DNA of 64,000 bases, taken from the NCBI RefSeq assembly GCF_041916735.1, contig NZ_JAYRYY010000001.1; one strand, 5' to 3'. The stretch's first letter is position 1. Every line of letters starts with the position of its first letter. Made by a program: the position numbers and the translations under genes. The notes beneath the pieces were generated by a model. It worked only from the letters and a program-made list of their open reading frames with translations, was not told the origin of the DNA and did not search any database. Below, piece by piece: positions 1-7,916 of the stretch. The stretch comes from Zoogloea sp016790385. Lineage in GTDB: Bacteria > Pseudomonadota > Gammaproteobacteria > Burkholderiales > Rhodocyclaceae.

Positions 1-1
1 C

Positions 2-454
2 CAGCTCACGCCCGCGATCATCGAGAAGGCCGTGAATGACACCGTTCCCCGTGTCGCGCCTATGTTCTGGAGCTTCCGCCTGATGGTGGCCCTGGGCTTT
101 GCGATGCTGCTGCTTTTCGGGCTGGCCCTGTGGCATTCGGTGAAGGGTGACTTTGCCGACAAGCCCTGGTTGCTGCGCGCGGCCCTGTACTCCCTGCCCA
201 TGCCGTGGATCGCCTGCGAGGTCGGCTGGTTCGTCGCGGAGTACGGGCGCCAGCCCTGGACCATCTATGGAGTGCTCCCCACCCATCTCTCTGTCTCCAC
301 CCTCAGCGTAGAGAGCCTCTACGGCTCCCTGGCCGGCTTCGTCGGCTTCTACACCGTGCTGCTGGTGGTGGAGATGTACCTGATGATCAAGTTTGCCAAG
401 CAGGGTCCGGGCAGCCTGGGCACCGGCCGCTACGCCAACGAGGCCCACGCCTGA
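2..454 (+). CDS. cydA: Cytochrome bd ubiquinol oxidase subunit I, C-terminal fragment
   Basis: About 150 C-terminal residues are visible; the reading frame is open to the left edge and the start lies outside the window. CydA carries the hemes of the high-affinity quinol oxidase bd in the inner membrane. The fragment holds the last transmembrane helices and the family-typical stretch around PWIACEVGWFVAEYGRQPW followed by the YGVLPT turn. It is followed after 16 bp by cydB, so the two are co-transcribed. The identification rests on sequence recognition plus the cydB-cydX-ybgE context. Confidence 0.95.
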   Translation, partial: QLTPAIIEKAVNDTVPRVAPMFWSFRLMVALGFAMLLLFGLALWHSVKGDFADKPWLLRAALYSLPMPWIACEVGWFVAEYGRQPWTIYGVLPTHLSVSTLSVESLYGSLAGFVGFYTVLLVVEMYLMIKFAKQGPGSLGTGRYANEAHA

Positions 455-470
455 ACCGAGGACACACAAA

Positions 471-1610
471 ATGCTCGACTATGAATCCCTCAAACTGATC
501 TGGTGGCTGCTCGTCGGCGTGCTGCTGGTGGGTTTCGCCATCATGGATGGTCACGACATGGGCGTTGGCACGCTGCTGCCCTTTGTCGGCAAGGACGACA
601 CCGAGAGGCGGGTGGTCATCAACACCGTCGGCCCCCACTGGGACGGCAACCAGGTGTGGTTCATCACCGGCGGTGGCGCCATCTTTGCGGCCTGGCCGCT
701 GGTCTATGCCACCGCCTTTTCGGGTTTCTACTGGGCCATGCTGGCCGTGCTATGGGCGCTGTTCTTCCGCCCGGTGGGGTTTGATTACCGCAGCAAGATC
801 AGCAAGCCCACCTGGCGCAAGACCTGGGACTGGGGCCTGTTCGTGGGTGGGGCGGTGCCGCCGCTGATCTTCGGTGTGGCCTTCGGCAACCTGTTCCAGG
901 GCGTGCCCTTCAGCTTCGATGACCACTTGGTGTCCACCTACTCCGGCAGTTTCTGGGCCTTGCTCAACCCCTTTGCGCTGCTCTGCGGGGTCGTGTCCAC
1001 GGCCATGATCACCTTCCATGGCGCCATCTACCTGGTGCACCGTACCCAGGGCGAGATCCAGTGGCGGGCATTGCGGGCTGCCGGTTTCTTTGGCGGGCTG
1101 ATGGTGCTGAGCTTTATCGCGGCGGGCGTGTGGCTGTGGATGGGGATTCCCGGCTATGTCATCCAGTCGGCGGTGGAGGGCGGGGCGCTGCCCAACCCCC
1201 TGGCCAAGACGGTGGTGAGGGAGGCGGGCGCCTGGTTCGCCAACTATCGGATCTATCCTGCAACCTTGCTGCTGCCTGCCCTCGGCATCGTGGGTGTGTT
1301 TGCCGCCCAGGTGCTGGCGCGTTCGGGCCGCAGCATGGCGGCTTTCTGGGCGTCGGCGCTGGCCATCGTTGGCGTCATCGGTACCGCCGGCGCAGCCCTG
1401 TTCCCCTTCATCATGCCGTCGTCCCTCGACCCGCGCGCCAGCCTGACGGTGTGGGACAGCGTCTCCAGTCAGCTGACCCTCAGCATCATGCTGTGGGCCA
1501 CGCTGATCTTCATGCCAATCATTATCCTGTACACAAGCTGGGCCTATCGGGTGATGGGGGGCAAGGTCACCGCCGCCTACGTGCGCGAGAACAGCCACTC
1601 GGCCTATTAG
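471..1610 (+). CDS. cydB: Cytochrome bd ubiquinol oxidase subunit II
   Basis: A 379-residue polytopic membrane protein, normal CydB length. It starts MLDYESLKLIWWLLVGVLL and contains the family signature around FAIMDGHDMGVGTLLPF and GPHWDGNQVWFITGGGA. The open frame continues upstream to 393, but the ATG at 471 gives the expected CydB N-terminus and lies 16 bp after the cydA stop. CydB pairs with CydA to form the bd oxidase, which reduces oxygen to water with quinol electrons under low oxygen. Confidence 0.97.
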   Translation: MLDYESLKLIWWLLVGVLLVGFAIMDGHDMGVGTLLPFVGKDDTERRVVINTVGPHWDGNQVWFITGGGAIFAAWPLVYATAFSGFYWAMLAVLWALFFRPVGFDYRSKISKPTWRKTWDWGLFVGGAVPPLIFGVAFGNLFQGVPFSFDDHLVSTYSGSFWALLNPFALLCGVVSTAMITFHGAIYLVHRTQGEIQWRALRAAGFFGGLMVLSFIAAGVWLWMGIPGYVIQSAVEGGALPNPLAKTVVREAGAWFANYRIYPATLLLPALGIVGVFAAQVLARSGRSMAAFWASALAIVGVIGTAGAALFPFIMPSSLDPRASLTVWDSVSSQLTLSIMLWATLIFMPIIILYTSWAYRVMGGKVTAAYVRENSHSAY

Positions 1611-1632
1611 GCCGCATTTAAAGGAGTCAAGC

Positions 1633-1755
1633 ATGTGGTATTTCACCTGGGTTCTGGGCATCGGCTTTGCCGTCTTCCTGGCCATTCTCAATGCCCTGTG
1701 GGCCGAGCACGAGGCAAGCCGTCAATACCTGTCTCGCGACAACCCGCCCGCGTGA
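1633..1755 (+). CDS. cydX: Cytochrome bd oxidase small subunit CydX
   Basis: A 40-residue single-span membrane peptide, starting MWYFTWVLGIGFAVFLAILN and continuing ALWAEHEAS. The W-YF-W-LG start and the LWxE motif are typical of CydX/YbgT, which stabilises the hemes of bd oxidase. It has an AAGGAG ribosome-binding site about 7 nt before the ATG and sits 22 bp after cydB. It is easily missed because of its size. Confidence 0.93.
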   Translation: MWYFTWVLGIGFAVFLAILNALWAEHEASRQYLSRDNPPA

Positions 1756-1837
1756 CCGACACGTCACAGCAGGCCAGGGGGAGATGTCCTGGACATGGGG
1801 CAATCGCTACCGGCCGATATCATCAAGGGGGCTGAAA

Positions 1838-2137
1838 ATGGAATTCCGAGAGCTGGCGGACGCGCCGGGCAGGATGCACCCGGCGGGGATGCATCTGCCC
1901 AGTCTGGCGGCCGCGTTGTTGATCATGCTGGCGGGCACGCTTTATCCGCCCTTGTTCGCTCATGGAAGTGGCGGGGCCGATCACGGATTGGCGCTGGCCT
2001 TGTTCATGGCCATGAGCGCCGGGTTTGTCCGTGGAGTGGGTTTCATCCCGGCGGCGCGCTTGTGGCGCTGGTTGTTTTCGGGTTGGACCTGTTTGTTGGC
2101 GCTGCTGATTTCAGCCTCCCTGAAGTTCCTTCATTGA
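1838..2137 (+). CDS. ybgE: Cyd operon protein YbgE
   Basis: A 99-residue membrane protein with the YbgE family pattern: a first helix ending LAGTLYPPLFAH, then DHGLALALFMAMSAGFVRGVG, FIP and WRWLFS. The ATG at 1838 is chosen because AAGGGG precedes it by 6-7 nt; the frame is open further upstream to 1667 but lacks family similarity there. It is the fourth gene of the cyd operon. Its molecular role is unknown even in model species. Confidence 0.88.
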   Translation: MEFRELADAPGRMHPAGMHLPSLAAALLIMLAGTLYPPLFAHGSGGADHGLALALFMAMSAGFVRGVGFIPAARLWRWLFSGWTCLLALLISASLKFLH

Positions 2138-2281
2138 GCCTGGCACGCAAGGGGCAAGGTCGACTTGGCGTGGGCCGCTTGAGGTCTGGGCGCCCTTATC
2201 GGGATAGGGAATACGGGTGGACTTTCCACGCCCAACGCGAGCGATCACCGTCCTGGATCAGGCGGGGCCATGCCATCATGC

Positions 2282-2295
2282 GTCAGAATTCTGAC
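2282..2295. promoter_or_regulatory. 14-bp perfect palindrome upstream of the TehA-like gene
   Basis: GTCAGAATTCTGAC is a perfect palindrome 11 bp before the ATG at 2307. No Shine-Dalgarno sequence is visible between the two. It could be a repressor site, or a remnant of a GGGGTCAGAA-type repeat end, which is common near small transposable repeats. The rest of 2138-2306 shows nothing I can assign. Confidence 0.35.
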
Positions 2296-2306
2296 CCCAC
2301 GTAACC

Positions 2307-3299
2307 ATGAACACCACGACCATCGCCCCTAACACGCCGGACGCACTCCATCAGACGTCTCTTGCCCATTTTCCGGTTGCACTCTTCTCCACGGTGATGG
2401 GGACGGCCGGGCTTGCCCTGGCCTGGCAGAAGGCTGCCCAGGTGCTCGGTTGGCCAGGGATTGTGGGCCAGGGCCTTGCCATGCTTGCCGGCCTGGTATT
2501 CCTGGTGGTGGCAGGCTTCTATGGGGTCAAGCTGTTTCGCCACTGGGCCGCGGCACGGGCCGAAGCGGCGCATCCGGTAAAGATGAACTTTGTTCCGGCC
2601 ATCTCCATCGGCATCCTGCTGCTGGCAACGGCCTGGGGCCGGATGGCACCGGAGGTGGCGAGCGGGCTGTGGGGCCTTGGTGCGGCAATGCACCTGGTGT
2701 TTACCTTGCGGACCATGAGCGCCTGGATCCACCACACCCATTTTGAGATCCAGCACCTCAACCCGGCCTGGTTCATCCCGGTGGTGGGCAACATCATCGT
2801 CCCCCTGGCGGGGGTCCGGTTTGCCCCCGCGGAGGTGTCGTGGTTCTTCTTCAGCATCGGGCTGGTGTTCTGGATCGTGCTGTTCGCGATCGTGATGTAT
2901 CGCCTGTTCTTCCACGCTCCGCTGGCCCTGCGCCTCACCCCCACGCTGTTCATCCTGCTTGCGCCGCCTTCGATCGGCTTCGTTGCCTATACGGGGCTTT
3001 CCGGCGGTCTCGATGCCTTCGGGCGGGTGCTGTATTACACGGCCCTGTTTCTGGGCATGCTCTTCGCAAGCAATGGGCTGCGCTTCTTCCGGGTTCCGTT
3101 CTTCGTATCGTCCTGGGCATATTCGTTTCCGCTGGCGGCGCTGACCGTTGCCACCCTGACGATGGCCGATCTCAGCGGGCTGCCCGCTTTCCGCGTCCTG
3201 GGGGCGGCATTGGTGCTGGGTACCAGCGGCGTGATTGCCCTGCTCGCGGGGCTCACGGTCCGCGCAGCGCTGCGTGGCGAGATCTGCCGCGCCGAGTAG
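2307..3299 (+). CDS. SLAC1/TehA-family anion channel or C4-dicarboxylate transporter
   Basis: A 330-residue protein with about ten hydrophobic helices, starting with the family-typical LAHFPVALFSTVMGTAGLALA. The TehA/SLAC1/Mae1 family includes a bacterial tellurite-resistance channel, plant anion channels and yeast malate permease. Substrate cannot be read from the sequence. The start has no clear ribosome-binding site, but the first helix begins only about 20 residues later, so a downstream start would truncate it. It is not obviously part of the cyd operon (169 bp gap). Confidence 0.85.
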   Translation: MNTTTIAPNTPDALHQTSLAHFPVALFSTVMGTAGLALAWQKAAQVLGWPGIVGQGLAMLAGLVFLVVAGFYGVKLFRHWAAARAEAAHPVKMNFVPAISIGILLLATAWGRMAPEVASGLWGLGAAMHLVFTLRTMSAWIHHTHFEIQHLNPAWFIPVVGNIIVPLAGVRFAPAEVSWFFFSIGLVFWIVLFAIVMYRLFFHAPLALRLTPTLFILLAPPSIGFVAYTGLSGGLDAFGRVLYYTALFLGMLFASNGLRFFRVPFFVSSWAYSFPLAALTVATLTMADLSGLPAFRVLGAALVLGTSGVIALLAGLTVRAALRGEICRAE

Positions 3300-3495
3300 A
3301 AGGCTGTCACGGGAAGCAGCCTGGTTGTGCCATTGGGGACGCGGACCGGCTGCCATTACTGCCAGATGTCCGACAGTTTGCTGCCAGTATTGCTGCCATT
3401 TACCTGTCCGCCTGGGCATGTATCTCCAGCTCGCAACTTCAGGTGCCTGAAGTAAAAGGGATTTCCCCTGAGCTGCGGTCCTGGCACGGGACTTG

Positions 3496-3511
3496 ATAAG
3501 CACTTGCTTAT
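3496..3511. promoter_or_regulatory. Inverted repeat upstream of the Rieske gene
   Basis: ATAAGC-ACTT-GCTTAT is an inverted repeat with 6-bp arms, 45 bp before the petA-like ATG and a plausible operator or promoter element. The preceding part of the 3300-3556 gap contains several CTGCCA/TGCTGCCA copies (around 3349-3405) but no gene. Confidence 0.3.
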
Positions 3512-3556
3512 GTTTGGTGTCCGACCCCGGCGCCCCCGTCCCCAGGAGAAGCTCCC

Positions 3557-4186
3557 ATGGCAACTACCCCCGTTTCCGTTCTCGGCAGTCCCGACGTCCC
3601 GCCCCCTTGCAACCCTGGCCGACGCCAGTTGCTGATTGCCACGGCCGGCGTGGGGGGCGTGCTGGCCGCGGCGGCGGCGGTACCCTTCGTGGCCAGCCTT
3701 ACCCCGTCCGAGCGGGCCATGGCAGCGGGAGCGCCGGTGGAGGTGGATATCGACAAGCTCGCGCCGGGCGAAATGATGGTGGTCGAATGGCGTGGCAAGC
3801 CGGTGTGGATTCTGCATCGCACCCCGGAGATGCTTGCCGCCCTCGCCAAGGCCGAGGGGGAGCTCGCCGATCCGGGCTCCGCGGTGGCGTCGCAGCAGCC
3901 GGAGTACGCCCACAACCCGCATCGCTCGCGGCGTCCGGAGATCTTCGTGGCGGTGGGGATCTGCACCCACCTGGGCTGCTCGCCCTCGTCGGCCTTCCAG
4001 CCTGGCAACCCGGCCCTCGGCGCAGACTGGCCCGGCGGTTTCCTGTGCCCTTGCCATGGCTCCACCTTCGATTTCGCCGGTCGGGTCTTCAAGAACAAGC
4101 CCGCGCCCACCAACCTGGAAGTGCCGCCCTATGTCTTCCTCAGCGACTCGCGCCTGCGCATCGGAGAAGACGATGGCACTGCCTGA
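3557..4186 (+). CDS. petA: Rieske iron-sulfur protein, ubiquinol-cytochrome c reductase type
   Basis: A 209-residue protein with a twin-arginine (R22 R23) and a hydrophobic anchor at about 26-48, then a Rieske domain. The cluster motifs are CTHLGC (C136, H138, C141) and CPCHGS (C164, C166, H167): two Cys and two His ligands plus the disulfide pair. The family acts in the bc1 complex on the periplasmic side of the membrane. The usual cytochrome b and c1 genes do not follow; instead it overlaps a small YbgE-like gene. It may therefore serve another quinol oxidase or be a second petA copy. Confidence 0.88.
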   Translation: MATTPVSVLGSPDVPPPCNPGRRQLLIATAGVGGVLAAAAAVPFVASLTPSERAMAAGAPVEVDIDKLAPGEMMVVEWRGKPVWILHRTPEMLAALAKAEGELADPGSAVASQQPEYAHNPHRSRRPEIFVAVGICTHLGCSPSSAFQPGNPALGADWPGGFLCPCHGSTFDFAGRVFKNKPAPTNLEVPPYVFLSDSRLRIGEDDGTA

Positions 4187-4487
4187 TCATCCCGCGGCGG
4201 ACGGGCGTGGCCAGGGTGGCGCCGACGACATCGGGCTCCGCATCCTGTCTGTGCTGACTGGCCTGGTGGTGGCCGGTCTGCTGGTTTTCGCGCCGTATGC
4301 AAGCCTGAACCGCTGGGGTGAAGCCGATCCCCTTGCCGCCATGCTGCTGCTGTGGTCCATGGTCGCCGGCTTTGCCAGTGGCCTGGGCTGGGCGGCGCGA
4401 CTGCCCTTTGTCGCCCGGCTTCCCCTGTCCAGCCCTGCCTGTCTGGGAGCCCTCGTGCTCGCCGTGTTCCAGATCGCCGGTCACTGA
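4173..4487 (+). CDS. Small membrane protein resembling a second YbgE
   Basis: A 104-residue protein with two to three hydrophobic segments. It overlaps the Rieske stop by 14 bp, so the two are translationally coupled. Side by side with YbgE at 1838 it shares AD..LA..L...M.AGF..G.G, a short charged loop, and S...CL.AL near the C-terminus. I infer a divergent YbgE paralogue. A generic small membrane protein is the alternative. Confidence 0.6.
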   Translation: MALPDHPAADGRGQGGADDIGLRILSVLTGLVVAGLLVFAPYASLNRWGEADPLAAMLLLWSMVAGFASGLGWAARLPFVARLPLSSPACLGALVLAVFQIAGH

Positions 4488-4496
4488 AAGCCCGCC

Positions 4497-5168
4497 ATGT
4501 ACTTTCGACAGTTCTTCGAGCCCGATCAGGCAGCCATGAGCTACTTGCTGGGCGATCCCGTCAGTGGTCAGGCGGTGGCCATCGATCCACGCCCTGATCC
4601 CTGCCAGGTCTTGCTGCTGAGAGCCTTGTTGGCTGAACGTGAGTTCGATCTCGGCCTGATCCTGCTCACTCACACCCATGTGGACCCGAACGACAATCTG
4701 CCTGACCTCTATCCGGGTGCCCAGGTGCTCGTGGGTGGAGGAGGGCGTCGGCCTGCGGGGTTGAGTACGGTTGTCCATGGTCAGCGGCTGCTCATGGGTA
4801 CGCAGGTCTTGCAGGTGATCGCCACCCCCGGCCACACGCCCTGCAGCGTCAGCTACTTGTGGCAGGACAGGATCTTCTGTGGCGATGCCCTCGCGCTGGG
4901 GGGGTGCAGTCAGGCGGAGAACGGGGAGTGCGATCCCGGACGCCTCTACGATTCGGTGATGAACCGCCTGTTTGTCCTGCCGGATGAAACGCTGGTATTT
5001 CCGGGGCACGACTTTCATGGCCGAACGGTATCGACCATCGGGGAGGAAAGGCGATCCAATCCCTTCTTTGCGGAGCGTTCGCGGGATGTCTTCCTGAGCC
5101 GCTACCGCATGCAAGACGGTGCGGGCACGGTCGCTCGTCTCCCGCGTGCCGAGTACCGGATGGGCTGA
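4497..5168 (+). CDS. Metallo-beta-lactamase-fold hydrolase, persulfide-dioxygenase-like
   Basis: A 223-residue MBL-fold protein. The metal motif reads HTHVDPND (H59, H61, D63, P64) where the superfamily has HxHxDH. H113 (TPGHT), D130 (FCGDA) and H171 (FPGHD) are present. These are the positions that bind the single iron in ETHE1-type persulfide dioxygenases; the lost His binds the second metal in glyoxalase-II-type enzymes. A sulfur-oxidising mononuclear iron enzyme is inferred. It begins 9 bp after the YbgE-like gene, probably in the same operon. Confidence 0.7.
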   Translation: MYFRQFFEPDQAAMSYLLGDPVSGQAVAIDPRPDPCQVLLLRALLAEREFDLGLILLTHTHVDPNDNLPDLYPGAQVLVGGGGRRPAGLSTVVHGQRLLMGTQVLQVIATPGHTPCSVSYLWQDRIFCGDALALGGCSQAENGECDPGRLYDSVMNRLFVLPDETLVFPGHDFHGRTVSTIGEERRSNPFFAERSRDVFLSRYRMQDGAGTVARLPRAEYRMG

Positions 5169-5181
5169 AGTCCTTTTTTTT
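5162..5181 (+). terminator. Weak intrinsic terminator overlapping the MBL gene stop
   Basis: A 4-bp stem GGGC/GTCC with TGAA loop (5162-5173, including the stop codon) is followed by eight T. The stem is short, but the T-run is the best termination signal between this operon and the next gene. Confidence 0.4.
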
Positions 5182-5277
5182 GCCCTCGGTCAGCGCGAAA
5201 TGGCCGGCGCGGGATGCAACGCTTGGGGTGGAGGCGAGTCTACTGCTGGGTCTTCCATCCTTCCTGAAGGAAATCCC

Positions 5278-5922
5278 ATGCAGCAACGTGCCCAGTCGGC
5301 GGCTGAAGAACTGGCCAACAGCATCAGTCATGGACTGGGCTGTGTCCTGGCCCTGGCCTCGGCGCCCGTGCTCATCGTGGTGACGGCGCGCCAGGGGAGT
5401 ACCGCCAGCATCGTCGGAGCCAGCGTATTTGCAGCGACGATGGTGCTGCTTTATCTCAGCTCCACCCTCTATCACGCCGCCTCCCCGGCCAGACCGGGGA
5501 TCAAACGCGCGCTTGCGAGGGTTGATCACGGGGCGATCTACCTGTTCATCGCCGGCAGCTATACACCCTTTGCACTGGGGGTTCTCGAGGGGCCGTGGGG
5601 CTGGACCCTGTTCGGGCTGGTGTGGGGAATGGCCGCCGTCGGCCTGGCGCTGAAGGCCTTCGACCGACTCGCCAATCCGTGGCTATCCACCGGCCTGTAT
5701 CTGGCCATGGGCTGGCTTGTGGTGATTGCCGCCGGTCCGCTCATCGAGCGGATGCCAGCGGCCGGCCTTGCCTGGCTGGTGGCCGGGGGCCTGGCCTACA
5801 CGGCGGGTGTGGCCTTCTACCTCACGGATGCGCGCATCCGCTTCGGGCATTTCATCTGGCATCTCTTTGTGATGGCCGGAACCGCCTGTCACTTCGTTGC
5901 GGTGCTGTGGCACGCCGCCTGA
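5278..5922 (+). CDS. Hemolysin III / PAQR-family membrane protein
   Basis: A 214-residue protein with seven hydrophobic helices. Family residues are ELANSISHG near the N-terminus, SSTLYHA after helix 2, the D of VDHGAIYLFIAGSYTPF, and the closing FGHFIWHLFVMAGTACHF with conserved His residues that bind a metal in PAQR proteins. The ATG at 5278 is preceded by GAAGGAAA. The physiological role of bacterial members is uncertain; the haemolysin name comes from one Bacillus protein. Confidence 0.88.
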   Translation: MQQRAQSAAEELANSISHGLGCVLALASAPVLIVVTARQGSTASIVGASVFAATMVLLYLSSTLYHAASPARPGIKRALARVDHGAIYLFIAGSYTPFALGVLEGPWGWTLFGLVWGMAAVGLALKAFDRLANPWLSTGLYLAMGWLVVIAAGPLIERMPAAGLAWLVAGGLAYTAGVAFYLTDARIRFGHFIWHLFVMAGTACHFVAVLWHAA

Positions 5923-5989
5923 GGCGTGCGCAGGGACGCGCTCAGCGGGAAAAACGCAGGTTTCGGCCAGGGCTTTATTTAGCAGGCGT

Positions 5990-6015
5990 GCCGATCAGCG
6001 GCTGATCGGCTTGTT
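5990..6015 (+). terminator. Perfect stem-loop after the hemolysin III gene
   Basis: GCCGATCAGC and GCTGATCGGC (5990-5999 and 6001-6010) form a 10-bp inverted repeat around a single G, followed by TTGTT. It is a likely transcription terminator, though the T-run is short. The rest of 5923-6286 is AT-rich and contains ATCAATTA...TAATTGCTGAT (6109-6132) and an FNR-like box, but no gene. Confidence 0.45.
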
Positions 6016-6188
6016 GCCGAGAGCCCCGCCGTATTGCGCTCTTGCATGAGCGTGGAAATACCTTAATAAGCGATTTGCCTTTCCCTTGGCAGGGGAAGGG
6101 AATTAGCGATCAATTAATTAGTAATTGCTGATGTATTAACTTTCCCGTCTCGGGTTCCCCGATTTCGGCTGGAGATCGTTCTCCAGCC

Positions 6189-6202
6189 TTGATCTCAGTC
6201 AA
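6189..6202 (+). promoter_or_regulatory. FNR/Anr-type binding site
   Basis: TTGAT-CTCA-GTCAA matches the FNR consensus TTGAT-N4-ATCAA at nine of ten specified positions. It lies 84 bp before the GTG of the heptaheme cytochrome gene, in an AT-rich leader. An AT-rich TGTAAATAA segment at 6236-6244 could hold the -10 region. Oxygen-responsive control of the electron-conduit operon is inferred. Confidence 0.6.
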
Positions 6203-6286
6203 ATACAGGGCGATTAGCTGCATCGATTTCTCCCTTGTAAATAACAGTGGCCGATAATTTCCCAGTCTGCCAACAGGGGAAATAAA

Positions 6287-7258
6287 GTGTTTGGGAATCT
6301 TGCAAAGAAAATTCGTGGAGCTGCGGCGCTGCTGGCCCTGTTGGCGGCGCCGCTGGCTTTTGGCGATGATCCACCTCCCACCCCTGAAGAGCTCGTGAAG
6401 ATCCGCGCCGCCAATGCCGAGTGCCTCAGCTGCCACTCGGAAGCGGGGCTCAAGAAGCCCCCCAAGGAGGGGATGGATCTCAAGAAGTTGCGCAGTCATC
6501 TGGTCCACCTGGATACCTTCACGGCATCGGATCACGGGCAGATGGCCTGTACCAAGTGCCATGGCGACGGCTATGCCGAACATCCCCATGCCGCCGACGC
6601 CAAGGACGAAATGGCCGAATGCCAGGACTGCCATGCCCGCAAGGCCATGCGCATCGAGCGCCAGTTCGACAAGTCGGTGCATGCGGAGAACCTGAGCGAA
6701 ACCTTCACCTGCAAGACCTGCCATGACGCCCACACCATGGCCCTGGCCAGCAAGCTGCGCGACCCCCACAAGATCGTGGCCCAGGACAACAAGATCTGCC
6801 TGGACTGCCACGACTCCGATCTGGCCTTTGCCAAGATGGCGCCAGAAAAGAAAAAGCGTCCGCCCATCGACGACATCCACGACTGGTTGCCCAATACCCG
6901 CCTGCACTGGAAGGCGGTGCGTTGCGTCGAGTGCCACACCCCCACCGAAGACAAGCTCTCCCTGTCCCACGAGATCCAGAACAAGGACAAGGCGGAGAAG
7001 AAGTGCGCCACCTGCCACAGCGCCAATTCCTCCCTCAATGCACGTCTTTATCGACACTTGCAGACCGAGGAGCAGAACAAGTACGGCTTTCTCAACAGCG
7101 TGATGCTGAGCAGCTCCTACGTTGTCGGCGCAACCCGCAACCCGACCCTCGACAAGGCCCTGATCGCCCTGTTCATCGCCACCGTGCTGGGCGTCATCGG
7201 CCACGGCATCGTTCGCATCATCACGACCCGTCTGCGCCGGAGAAAGAACCATGACTAA
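6287..7258 (+). CDS. Membrane-anchored heptaheme c-type cytochrome
   Basis: A 323-residue exported protein with a signal peptide (residues 1-26) and seven CxxCH heme sites: CLSCH, CTKCH, CQDCH, CKTCH, CLDCH, CVECH and CATCH. The C-terminal hydrophobic helix LIALFIATVLGVIGHGIVRII is followed by a positively charged cytoplasmic tail. Start is a GTG with GGGGA 6 nt upstream. It overlaps the b-type cytochrome gene by 8 bp, suggesting that the two form a quinol-oxidising complex handing electrons to the periplasm. The family is not NapC/CymA; the pair resembles multiheme-c plus b561 modules of metal reducers. Confidence 0.85.
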   Translation: MFGNLAKKIRGAAALLALLAAPLAFGDDPPPTPEELVKIRAANAECLSCHSEAGLKKPPKEGMDLKKLRSHLVHLDTFTASDHGQMACTKCHGDGYAEHPHAADAKDEMAECQDCHARKAMRIERQFDKSVHAENLSETFTCKTCHDAHTMALASKLRDPHKIVAQDNKICLDCHDSDLAFAKMAPEKKKRPPIDDIHDWLPNTRLHWKAVRCVECHTPTEDKLSLSHEIQNKDKAEKKCATCHSANSSLNARLYRHLQTEEQNKYGFLNSVMLSSSYVVGATRNPTLDKALIALFIATVLGVIGHGIVRIITTRLRRRKNHD

Positions 7259-7865
7259 TCGCGTCTTCATGCTGCCCCTGTGGATCCGCCTGTGGCACTG
7301 GAGCAATGCCCTGGCGATCATCGTGCTGTCGATCACCGGCATCAGCCTGCATTTTTCCGACCCCGGCCTGCCGCTGGTGGACTTCTCCCTGGCGGCCCGC
7401 ATCCACAACATCGCCGGCGTCTGCCTGGCGGTGCTCTATGCCGGGTTCGTGATCGGCAACATCGTCACCGGCAACTGGTGGCAGTACGTGCCCAAGCCTC
7501 CCGGCATCATCAAGCGCTGCCTGCGCCAGATGCAGTTCTATGGTTCGGGCATCTTCAAGGGTGAGGCCGAGCCCTTCCCGCCGACCCCGGAAGTCAATTT
7601 CAACGCCCTGCAGGCCGTTACCTACTGGTCGATCATGTATCTGGTGATGCCCGTGGTCATCCTCAGTGGTCTGATCTTCCTCTATCCCCAGTTGGCGCCG
7701 GCCACCCTGTTCGGCCTCGACGGGCTGCTGCCGGTGGCGCTGGTGCACTACCTGGGTGCGGCGGTGATCCTGCTGTTCATGGTCAGCCACATCTACCTCG
7801 GCACCATGGGCCCCAAGGTCTCGAGCCTGTTCAAGATGATGTTTACCGGCTGGTACGAACATTGA
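7251..7865 (+). CDS. Cytochrome b561-type membrane subunit
   Basis: A 204-residue integral membrane protein with four main helices and paired helix histidines (LWHWSN, RIHNIAG, VHYLGA, VSHIYLG), as in the di-heme cytochrome b of thiosulfate reductase, formate dehydrogenase and Ni-Fe hydrogenase. It starts within the previous gene (8-bp overlap). Role inferred: quinol oxidation in the inner membrane and delivery of electrons to the heptaheme protein. Confidence 0.85.
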   Translation: MTNRVFMLPLWIRLWHWSNALAIIVLSITGISLHFSDPGLPLVDFSLAARIHNIAGVCLAVLYAGFVIGNIVTGNWWQYVPKPPGIIKRCLRQMQFYGSGIFKGEAEPFPPTPEVNFNALQAVTYWSIMYLVMPVVILSGLIFLYPQLAPATLFGLDGLLPVALVHYLGAAVILLFMVSHIYLGTMGPKVSSLFKMMFTGWYEH

Positions 7866-7916
7866 GCCACCGGTCCCGATTTTCCAACCAAAAAACCATC
7901 CTCAAGGAGAGTAGAA

